Assembly: GCA_963556255.1 (NCBI GenBank)
Contig: OY744617.1
Location: forward strand, 26,011,871-26,075,870
Source: Allolobophora icterica
Lineage: Eukaryota; Annelida; Clitellata; Crassiclitellata; Lumbricidae
Direction of reading: 5' to 3'
Length of the DNA stretch: 64,000 nt
This document shows positions 1 through 32,600 of the stretch, piece after piece. Position 1 is the stretch's first letter. Each line of letters begins with the position of its first letter. Position numbers and translations under genes: made by a program. Below the pieces are notes generated by a model. The model was given only the letters and a program-made list of their open reading frames with translations, ran no database searches and had not been told where the DNA came from.

Positions 1-204
1 AGGACGGAAGGAAGGAAGCAAGGAAGCAAGGAAGCAAGCAAGGAAGCAAGGAAGCAAGGAAGCAAGGAAATAAGGAAGGAAGGAAGGAAGGAAGGAAGGA
101 AGGAAGGAAGGAAGGAAGGAAGGAAGGAAGGAAGGTAGGAAGGACGGAAGGAAGGACGGATGGAAGGAAGGACGGATGGAAGGAAGAAAGGAAGGACGGA
201 CGGA
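1..204 (+). repeat. AAGG microsatellite
   Basis: GGAA/GGAC/AAGC tetranucleotide repeats at the window edge, upstream of troponin T. Confidence 0.95.
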
Positions 205-480
205 ATTGATTGGCTAGAGAGACGTAAGTAAGGTTTTTAATAACTGATGGAGCTTCGGATGTCTGTGAGAATGTGATTCACAGTTTCACACAGCATTGAT
301 GCTGTTACCTGAATTCGAAGCAACAGCATCGTAGCGCACGAAAAGCAGTTGAACTGTTTTCAACTTTGTTGGGAAATGATTTCTTCTAGTTGTTTCTGCC
401 TAAAACGAATCAAGTTCTTCTCGATTTCATTCCAGACTCCTCAGCTCCGAACGGATCACTCTCCATCGGAATAAACCAAG

Positions 481-21942
<21,462 letters not shown>

Positions 21943-22001
21943 TAGGACAACTGCAAACGGTGCCAAGATGGAACACACCTGCACCAGGTGAGTTAATGGC
22001 A

Positions 22002-22207
22002 GAGGCGTAACTTTGGTCTAAAAAGTGGGGAGTACCAATTTCTTACATACACGAAGCAAGGCGGAGACTGTGATCTCTGGGAAGGCACAATAATAAAATA
22101 TTGATTGGCAGTGTTCAAAAAGTGGGGCGTACCGCACAACCCTACAGTCCAAAAAGTGGGATAGGCCTACGGGTACCCCTCGTACCCCCACACAAATTGC
22201 GCCTATG
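22002..22207 (+). mobile_element. GGCGTAAC-family MITE
   Basis: Near full-length copy (gaggcgtaactttggtc to aattgcgcctatg) without a clean TSD. It begins 60 bp after the troponin T stop codon and just after a donor-like gtgagt. Confidence 0.85.
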
Positions 22208-22224
22208 ATTAAGCATAGAAGCCA

Positions 22225-22625
22225 TCAGACACTCGGTCTCATCTTCTGTCTTAAACACTAGTGTCTTTACCACCATGGTTCACGCATTTGTTTGCTCACG
22301 CTTGGACTACTGCAACTCGCTCCTCACGAGTCTCCCTAAGCAACGTCTCTCTCCCCTTCAGTTTGTTCTAAATGCTGCTAGGCTCACTGCTCGACTCCCC
22401 CGCTTTGCTCATATCTCCACTTACATACTTGATGTTCTGCGCTGGTTCCCTATTGCCGCGCGCATCCGTTATAAGGTCCTTCTACTTGTCTCCAAATCTC
22501 AGCAGGGCACTGCTCTGAAATATCTCTTGAACTATCTGCAAAAGCTGCTATCAGCATCTTCTTCTCGCTTGTTGCACTCTGCAAATCGGCTAGATATTTT
22601 GTTCCAAGGACTAAAGCTGCTTTAG
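22225..22625 (+). mobile_element. LINE fragment (CR1/L2-type RT end)
   Basis: The translation contains MVHAFVCSRLDYCNSLLTSL and later LRWFPIAARIRYKVLLLVSK, the conserved block after the RT thumb of CR1/L2-type LINEs. It is truncated at both ends and flanked by MITE copies. Confidence 0.85.
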
Positions 22626-22628
22626 TCC

Positions 22629-22688
22629 GCATACGGGCATAACTTTGGTCTAAACAGTGGGGGGGGTACCAATTTCTTGCATACACAA
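22629..22688 (+). mobile_element. GGCGTAAC-family MITE, left-end fragment
   Basis: Only the left part is present (gggcataactttggtctaa to taccaatttcttgcataca). It follows a LINE fragment. Confidence 0.7.
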
Positions 22689-23320
22689 AGGAGTCCACAC
22701 AACTGAAATATTTTTTAGGTTAATAAATGAGAAAATATGCAGAAATTCTGTCTGTCGATTTTACAGGTAACGATTGGTTTCTGTGACTTGTCCGGTTGAA
22801 CTAGACATCGCTGATTCCGTCTGAACTCCGCCTCCAGGATTTATTTGCCGATGGCAAACTTTCTTCAGTTAACTTTCTTGAAATACTCGGTTTACAACGC
22901 ATTCGTTACAAGCAAGTTCTTAAATTTACTGCTGTTTTCTTCAGAGTTGTTTTTTTCTTCTACACACTGAAAAAATCTCTCTCTCGTCTGTACAATCATA
23001 TTTGGTATAAGACAACCTAGCTATAATTTTCCAGCAAAGCAAGCTAAATCGTTTTATTAATAAATATAAATATAAATAGTTTTATTAAGACACTATGAAA
23101 GAAATTAAGTCAAAGACTTAAATTTAAGTCTTTAAATTGAAATTCCAATAATAATAAAAAACAAGTAGGTGTAATAGTGAAATGGCAAAAACATTCCATC
23201 TAAAATTCTAAAGTCCATAAATTCAGCAGCAATGGCAATGAACTGCCTATTTAGCACCCAAGAACCTCTCAACCATGCTGCTTTGAATATGTAGGGTGTT
23301 CAGGAAATGTTAATTAATTA

Positions 23321-23611
23321 GGGGTGCTCAATAGTGTAGTGGTTAGTGTGCTGGACTGTCAATCCAGAGGTCTGGGGTTGAAATCCATGCCAGGGCAGAA
23401 ATTTGGTTCCAGATTTCTGCTCCATCTGCATCCCTAGCCAACTCAGCTATAATGAGCACACTGACAGTACACTGTAGGTGGGAAGATGAGACGGCGAGGG
23501 AGAGGACTGGCTACCCGCCCTCATACGCAGAGACTAAGAGAACGAAGTCGCTAACACTTCATACCAATGGCTGCCTCAGGGTAGCTTAAGGGACTGCTCT
23601 TCTTCTTCTTC
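23321..23611 (+). mobile_element. tRNA-derived SINE-A, TSD ATTAATTA
   Basis: 291 bp. The tRNA-like head has an A-box-like tagtggttagtgtgc and a B-box-like gggttgaaatcc. A conserved body and a CTT-repeat tail follow. The octamer ATTAATTA flanks both ends. It is the best full-length copy of a family with at least seven copies in the window. Confidence 0.88.
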
Positions 23612-23989
23612 ATTAATTAACAACTTCTATGGTGCCAGTGTCTAAAGAACAAGGCATCACCAAAATCAAGCTGCAGTCCGGTCATTACCCAGAAACCGTA
23701 GTCCAATTAAACAGTCATTAACATAATCAGCAGTCAATTACTATCAACCTCATTAATTGTTTGTTAATACTGTACATTAATTCACTCAATTGTTCACTTG
23801 GGGCATCCAATATTTGCAAACATCTGACAGTATCTACATGCTATCAGCGCAATGGGATGTGCACAGTTTCGTTATCAGCAGTCAGCAAGTCACTAGCCTA
23901 GATTAGACAACCTAATACAGTAGTACACCAGAACTTCAGTTTAACACTATCATTGGGAGCCAGACCATCACTTTATACAGGTTCTGCTA

Positions 23990-24646
23990 AAGACATCCAT
24001 GGATTAAATTCGAGTCCTACATCGCTGATAACTTACAATGGTGAATTTCATAGGGAGGGATTTTCCAGGGTATTCACAATATACAGAGAACAAGGAAGGT
24101 ACCATTTCCACATTCAATTCCTATTCTAAATGCTCCTAGCTGAAGATTCAATCATTTGCTAAATTCAGACTGCAAAATTGTGGATGAAACCAAATTTGCT
24201 ACAACAGCTTCAATATGAATCCTTGTCAACTATAGAGGCCATTGTAGAACTCTGCACACCATCAAAAAATTCTCCAGAGAAAGAAATTCTTCGAGAGCGT
24301 CTGCGAGCATCAAGAAAATAAACTACTCCCAAAAGTCAAATTAAAACTAATTTTACTCATATTTATTAATAATTCAATAATTCACAGAATCTGAATCCAG
24401 TAGACAAAAAAAACGAATAATAAATAAATGAAAAGGCATTTGAAATTATTCTTCAAACTGTAATCTCTCGAGACCAGAACTCCGTAGAACTGCATCAATA
24501 AAAGGATAAAAACAATTCTCAGAATTCCTGAACCGTCCCCGGAATGCCTCAAAAGTGATTTGGTTACAATTCTCAAAAATATCAGGCTTAACTGACAAAA
24601 TAATCACATTAAACTGGTAAAAAATTGTCTACAGGCTGCATAACTG
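23990..24646 (-). other. Probable FKBP8 3' UTR and flank
   Basis: This follows the FKBP8 stop on the minus strand. AT-rich, with no ORF or repeat I recognise. A minus-strand AATAAA (plus strand tttatt at 24362-24367) is a candidate polyadenylation signal. The 3' end is not defined by the sequence alone. Confidence 0.35.
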
Positions 24647-24739
24647 TCAAACGTGAATGTATCTGTAGGCTGTCAGTCCAAGCGACACCAAAACTGCAGC
24701 TGCACCACCCGCCACGTACCACAGCCACCTCGAGGTGTT
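24647..24739 (-). CDS. FKBP8: FKBP8 last coding exon (tail anchor)
   Basis: The acceptor is gaattttag. It encodes NTSRWLWYVAGGAAAVLVSL then GLTAYRYIHV and TGA (24649-24647). A single hydrophobic helix at the extreme C-terminus with a short basic tail is the tail-anchor architecture of FKBP8. Confidence 0.93.
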   Translation of the reverse strand, partial: NTSRWLWYVAGGAAAVLVSLGLTAYRYIHV

Positions 24740-27700
24740 CTAAAATTCACAGAAAAATGTATATTGATTAATTACGTGACTAGAAATCAATCAATCATTT
24801 GATTGAACAATCAAGTGGTATCAAACAGTTATGGGAGTGACTTAATGCAGAATTACAAGATTGCAAGTGTAAACGCAGCCATACACTTATCTAGCACTAT
24901 CTTCTCAAAATAGCTCCTGACCTGACAAATGCAAGATCATGGTTGAGTAGCATGGTCCTCTACCAAAACAAGGTGAAAACAAGGTTGTGAAGCTCCAGTC
25001 GCAAGATCCCCAGGAAGCAGCCTGTTCCACAGCAAAGGATGAGACAATGAACAGTTACTTGGTCAATCGCTGACTGACTACCCAGAATGATCTGTACCTA
25101 GCCAGGATCAGTGCATAAATATGAAGTAACAGACCTGTGCAATTGATGACCCATTCAGTCAGGCACTTACTTCCTTCTTTTTCTTGGCTGCCGCTGCCGC
25201 TCCTGCTGGCTCTTTGTCGGTGCCAAGCATCTTCTGGTACATAGCCTTCTCCGACTCAGTCTGCGCCTTATTCTTCCTCTCCAACCGAGACAATTCCTGG
25301 TGGATGATCTGGACAGCAATCAGACAGTCCATACAAGCAGTGTTATGACTGGCAATATATTGTATTTGTAATTGAACATTTATATAGCACCAGTTCAAGA
25401 GGAATCTAATTGTGGGCAGTGGGCACATTGTGAGGTTCTTAAGAGGCTAAATACATGTTCAGATAGATATATACATACATTTCCACACAGGTACATTGTT
25501 CTTCAGTTATAAGACAGCAATGGACAATGGACATTTAAGAAAGTGAGCAATCAGAGACAGCTAACTGAAGGCAATTAGCTAATTCCCATCTCTGGTTTAA
25601 GTCACAACTGAAACTTACAAGATACATAACACATCCTCTGAGAAGTCTCTGAAATGGTAGGTGAATATGTACTGTTAACTGTTCATAGCAAGAACTAAAT
25701 AGTCTTGCTCAGCGCAACATAGCAAAATGGTTCTTTGCAGTTCTGAGGCATTGTGCAGTTGGAAGTCTACATTAATAAAGGACCAAGTTTGGTTAATTTA
25801 AGAAATTTTCACCATCCTCACATCGTCATCGGTGACACTTCCTTTATGCGGTACCATACAAGATACAGTATATAAATGATTATTTTCATTTACATTACAT
25901 TGTATCATAGACATTTCTTACCTTTGTTTCGGGTTCCAGCTTCAGCGCACGTTTTAGCAATGGTATGGCTGCAGAAACATCTCCCTTATTTGCAAGGCAC
26001 TGAAAGTACAAATTCAGTTACTGCCTGAACAATCTATCCCTCCATATCATCGACAAGCATACAAGGTCAAATGATCAAACAATATCTTAGGACAGCACTT
26101 TGATTAGCCAAATAACTGCTTTGCCATGTGGTTTACCTGTTGTCAGGGATAATAGGTGGTATTGGTAAATAGTTTGGCTACTGATCTTCTGGATATTGAC
26201 CTGATTACGGCTTGGTTCTGGTGTGTATTAGACACTGGCGCAACAGAAGCTACTAATTACAATTACAGTCACAAACCAATATGCATAAACAATGTGTCAC
26301 TTGACCTAATTGTCAAAGCACCAACTGACCTAATTCACCTGTTTGTAACTAACATGTATATGAGTACAACCTGTTTTGAGAACCTTACACTGGAAATGAG
26401 GAGAACAGGAACTGCATTTGCAAAACTAACTCTTTGAACACTTCCATCAAGATTACCTTTTTAAACTAGAAAAAGTGGTAAAAAACGAGTTTCAACAGAC
26501 AGAAGAAACAAATGAAAACAGACTGAAAAAATTAGGAACAAGTGGAGACGAACCTTTCCTTTCCTAAACAAGGCTTTAACGTTCTCTGGCTGCACTTTCA
26601 GAACCTCATCACAAGATTTGGCAGCTACATCCCATGCTCCAACCTAGGTCAGAGAAAAAGCAAATCAAAGAAAATTTAAGGCAATCACACAACTCAAAAT
26701 TACACTAAAAATTATCCAATCTTTTGCTAATTCTTCTCTACCAAACTAAATTAATTACTGTTTAACAGCATGCGACATGAACTGCTCAGTCTCTCAGTGC
26801 CTCTCTTCCACAAGCACTTTAACACCATTCTGTTCGATCGTGGTTGTATTATGTTAGGTCGAATCTCTCTTGAAATGGCGCTATATAAATTTGCAATTAC
26901 AGTCAATAATCAGATATGCATCAGGTTTTACATATATTAATCCTCTTAGTTGCAGCATACTCTGGAGGTCCTGCCATACTATTCGTTGTCTTAAAACTTG
27001 CGTTTAGTCCTGAGGACTTTCGCACTGGGAGTGCCTCTGATTGGTGGGCACTGGGTAGAGGCACTTTATAAGTTTTGAAATACAACACAATACAATACTC
27101 TATCTAAAAGCTTCTGCAAACAACTTTCTTGATTTATCCAATTACTGGCAACACTGAGGACTGATCTGCTGACCTACCTTCATCTGTGCTGCAGCCATAT
27201 TGTTATGACATTTAATTCGAGTGTCGATGAGTGCTTGTAATTCTTCTGGCGACTCTCCGCGAGACTCGAAGTCTTCATCGAGAGCTTTCAACGCTCTGCA
27301 AACGAGTCACCAGTCAACCGTGTTTGCAACAGAATAACTAGTTAACAGTCAATTACAATGCAGCTAGTACATAAAATTTCTATACACATGACAACTGCCA
27401 TGATCACGTGACCTGTCTCTTTGGACAGCATAGCTGAACAGAACATTTTTACCACACCTATTAAGAATCTCTCAGAAGTGAGCATGTCAAGTCACCAACA
27501 GGTTTTCATGACTGTGGGCAAATTATTTATTGATGCTCTATCAAGTTTCTGGTTTAATTACTTAATGTGAACAAACAAAGGCCCACCAAGAGAAGCCCAG
27601 GGGCCCTGGCGATTTTAAGGGACCCGTGCTGGGCCTACAATCAACCAATGAAAAATACTATAATCAGTTATACAAAGTTTATGATTTATGCCTCTTTTAA

Positions 27701-29569
27701 ATATAATATTACTGACACTTAACTATAAAAAGTTTTAATAAATGAATAAAATCATAGTTGTATAAAAAAATATAACATTGTACGGTCGTACCCACACTTT
27801 TATTATTTCAATTTTTTTAGTTTTTATTTTCTCCTAAAGCCTAAAGCTAGTTTAAAGGCCCGTGACTGCTCTGCCTAAGGGCCGGAATTTCTGCTGGCGG
27901 GCCTGAATAAACAAGTGTTATTGAATTCATCCATATAAAATCCTGTTCTTTATCTTACAAAGAGTTATCTCAATTGCAGCTATGGTAAACAAATGCTGCG
28001 GCAAATGTATCCATATTAGACTAAGTGCACATGCACTCTCTCGCCTGAACAAATATCGCCAAGACAACAGTCTTACTAACCTTGTGTACGAGTCAATTGA
28101 ACGACTGTACTCGTTTCTTGAATGAAGATAATTTCCACGTTCACGCTTATCATTGCTAAAAAAAGAAATAAATGCTTTTCACACATGAAACTTTTATTGC
28201 TTCACTAGCATCACTATATCAAACACCAGTAGAGTAATTCCAGTTGACCTAATTAAACCCTGGCTTTCAGTTGACCTAATTAAGCCTTGTACGTATGTAT
28301 TAACTGTATGGCTGACGCTACAGTCAGAGTTTTCGTGTGTATATTTCCTGCTGTCAGTTTTTTAACTTGCCAACTGTACTTAACCTCTCCATAACCATCT
28401 TCACCTTATATTAATTCTTGGATTATCCAGCTTTACCTTAATCCTATTAACCAGCTATTAATTAATTAATTAATTAATTAATTAATTAAATAAATGCTCT
28501 AATTAATTAGCTATAAGTAACGTTACCTTAATTGAATTCTATCAGCGACAGTCAGTGCGGAATATTCTCGTTGGTCATGGTACTCGATCAGTTCAATGAT
28601 GTAAGATATGGTTGCATTTGGAGGAATATCTGGATCTCTAAAGCACAAACAACACACACTTCCTGCAATGTTCTGCCTATAGTATTTTCACATCTATTAG
28701 TAAACATTCTTTGAAGCATTCTCATATCCATTAATGCCCATTATCTGCGCTTATGTGACTGCATGAATGGGCTTCCTGATGTGCGGAAGAGCTTCGGATC
28801 TAGGGACTTTTGTAATCCGGCTGTAATAGAAGTAACATAAATTTGTCACAGCAGAGGAGAAGCAGTACAGGTCTTTGGCCACCGTTAGTCATTGATGGTG
28901 CTTCGATCTATGCACAGACCAGCAGGAGACAAATACCTGTTCGGAATGGACACAGCAGTTCAAGGGATAGTCGGACATTTGTCATCTACCACCAGTGAAG
29001 AACTGCCGAGTGGTACTGTTAGAGTGTGACACTGATGACACAACCCGTTGTCATTCCAAACTACTGACACAATTTGGTCCTGAAACTCTGAACATGATGC
29101 CATCCGTCAACTTTGGAGAGGAATCCAATAGCAGGGCTTCACATGTGTGTGTCAGCCCACAACTGGTAACTCTTAGTTTTTCTGAGCATTGTTTTGCTTA
29201 CTGGTGGCTACTCTGAAACATACACTCTAGTAATGTTTGCTCTTTGTTTTACGGGAGAGGATTCCTCCATTTTGTTTTCTTGTTCACTGTTATGTTGTTG
29301 ACCATAAATAAATGATTCTCAACTCAATCAATATCAATATACATTCATTTATTTGACTTGACGGAATGGACACAGAGGCAGCTTGTGACATCTATGTTAA
29401 CTTAATAAACATGATGAACATGGCCTTAGCTCATGATGGACTAGCTCAGTTATTATAACATAACATGGTCCATGCAATTTCTGTTCTTTATTTAACATCA
29501 TTTATGCTAGCATAGATGCCCCCTGATTAGTTTTCCTCAGTGGTGCTATATCAATTTTCACGAATAATT

Positions 29570-29626
<57 letters not shown>

Positions 29627-32600
29627 CTCTGAAATATCCAATTAATTTACTCCAACCAAATGCAGTTAGGCTCTCAGTGTAATTATATAACAGTAACTGC
29701 AGACACAAAACATTGGTCCATTTTAATTAGTCAACAAAATCATTTCCACCTTCAATTAGTACAAATTCCAACTAAATCAGATGAGAAATACAAGGCCTGT
29801 AGTAGAAGCAAAGGCCAACGTAAGCTCATTAAACCAATCAAAAAGTTACGTAAAGAAAACACGATCAGAAGAAAAACAAAGGTATATATTGGCAATGATA
29901 GGAAGAACTGGTCCTTACTCAAAAGGATGCCTAGGAGTGTTATCAAACATGACACAATAGCTGACCGAGTCAGCATTTGCCTTTAACACATACAGCATAT
30001 ATTATAGCTTCCCCAAACAATCGCTGTTTAAAGAGCTTAATTCATTCATTCACATCCCAATACTGAACACCATTTACAGTCAATATAGTATTGTCACAAA
30101 GACACAGAAATAGGAAAGTTAAGCCCTACCTGCCCAATTCTCCATAGGCAAATCGAGCATCAGTGACCACTTCACACGTTTCACCCTTGTCCATGAGTGC
30201 CCCACATAGATCAAAGGCTGTTCAAAGATTTAACATTAATCAATTGTCAGTAGAAATCTTGCATAAGAGCATGTACAAAATTGACTAGAAGTCATTCTAC
30301 AATTAATACTTTTCTTTGCAACAGATCAGGTAGTAAATTACAGCACTGCAACATTAATACTGCTTAAGCATTTCCCCTCAACTGTCAAATGTAACTGGCC
30401 AAACATGTTAAGCAAAACAAATAAACAGCAAACAAGAACCGTGTTCTCAGCTGTTAACGTGTCATTGGAAAAGAGAAGTAGAGCAGTCCCTTAAGCTAGC
30501 CCTCAGGCAGCCATGGGAATGAAGTGTTAGCGACTTCATTTTCTTACCCTCGGTCTACGAGGGCGGACATCCAGTCCTCTCCCACGCTATCTCATCTTCC
30601 CACCGACAGTTTGCGGTCAGTGTATTCATTAGAGCCGAGTTGGCTATGGGGTGCAGGTGGAGGAGAAATCTCGAAACCAAATTTATGGCCTGGTGGGGAT
30701 TTGAACCCTGACCTCTTGATTTCACTATAAGGACTCAGTAGAACAAATATCTTCAAGAATTATCTTACTGCATTGGCAGGTATCTTTCATCAAAGTCTGG
30801 GCTGACTAGTTGTAATGTCAAAGATAAACTAGAGGCATAATCATAAATTACAAATGAAAAACAAAACAACAGTCTCTTAACTAAACCCAGAGAAGTAGGT
30901 AGCATTGATATCATGTGCCAAGCCACTTCATTTTTCACAGCCTTGGCATATGATGGTAGTTGGCCAGTCTAACCCCTTACTGGCAGACCTTCTCACCGAC
31001 AGCATATGGTTAGTGTACTCTTTATGGCTCAGACGAAAAGATATATAGAAGCACTTTTACGTACAGGCAGGGATTAGAACTCTTGGCCTATGAGCTAAGA
31101 GTCTAGCATGCTAAAGACTAGACTACCATGCATTCCCAAACTACAAGTGTGAAAAACAAAAGATAATCGTCATACCGTGGATGAATTCGTCCTCTCCGAG
31201 CGCGAGGGACCAATTGTCATGTTTGTCAATTTCTGTTCCGTCTTCCAAATGACCAACACAGTTGACAGTCACTACCTGACCCCGAACAGGACGAGAGTTT
31301 TCTAATCCTTTTTTTAAAACCTACAATTAATTAACTCCATTTTATACACTGCACCAATTTAAACACAGTAGTTGAAGGTCACCAGCAAAACCATCTCTGA
31401 ACTGACAAACAGGGTGTGAACAATAAAAGAAAGTAATACAAATACCTACAGTCTTTTCATGCACAATGATTTATGAATTAATTACGTTTTCTTTAAATGC
31501 AGTTCAGAAACCTATGTGACAAATAATCAGTGCTGTCCCAAAGTTGAAGACACATTGCTGAAGTGCAAAAATGCAGTGCTCAAAAAATTACACCTGAAGC
31601 TCATTGCTCAAAAGATTTACGGTTCACCTAAATATATTGCTCAATAATGTAGTGGTTAGCACGCTGGACAGTCAATCGAGAGGTCAGGGTTTAAATCCCT
31701 GCCAGGGCAGAGATCTGGTGCGAGATTCTGCTCCACCTGTACCCCTAGCAAACTCAGCTATAATGAGTACACTGACCATACACTGTCGGTGGGAAGACGA
31801 GACAGTGAGGGAGAGGACTGGCCACCAGCCCTCATAAGCCGAGGTTAAGAAAACGAAGTCACTAACAATTCATACTCATGGCTGCCTCAGAGCTAGCTTA
31901 AGGGACTGCTCTACTTCTCCTAAATATATTGCACCACACTATTTCTTCTGGTCCTGTGTTTCTAAGAGGTTCTCCAAACAAGCAGCATTAGCCATATGTG
32001 TACAGGGGCGTCTATCCCCCTAAGTCATTGGAGCAACTTCCCCTACCCCCTCTTCTTCCCCGATCCCCTTCCTTCCCCCTCATTAATGGTGGCACACACA
32101 ATTTCAGATCTCCCCCCCATTTCTTGGATGGAGCATTTGCTCCAAGGTTTCTATGGTGTAGATGCCTCTGTATGTGTATACAAACACCTACTGGTATTAC
32201 TCTGTTCTGAACAAATGCTCACCCTCTTTTTCAGTTTGTCATGACCAAGGACATAAATCCAGCCATCGTTATCTTCCTTTTGGCCGACAGTGGAGCTGCC
32301 ATCTTCGTTAATCGACGTCTCCGTTGTTGTTTCTTCGTTGTTGTGCATAAGATGGCATTCGGTTGCATGGTCAGGCTCCTCTGGTTCCTTTACGTCGTCC
32401 AACTTATCCAAAGTCGGCTGCATTGAATCTGAAGTCACAGTTCAATTCGACAATTCCATCAAAACAAAGCAACCAAAATGGTTTAAATTATTTCATATCA
32501 AATGTCATGTTATGTTAAACGTTATATGTGATGGCGAAATTGCAGGTTTGAGTAACAGACCTACAGCACGGAGTCTGCATGTCTCAGGGTGGTAACTCTG

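Noticed and set aside
23330..23390. tRNA gene candidate
   Set aside because: A-box and B-box are present but the cloverleaf fails, and the same head recurs in many dispersed copies with SINE bodies and TSDs.
29660..29986. 108-codon Lys-rich plus-strand ORF
   Set aside because: Lies in an FKBP8 intron, with no domain, no splice support and AT-rich composition.
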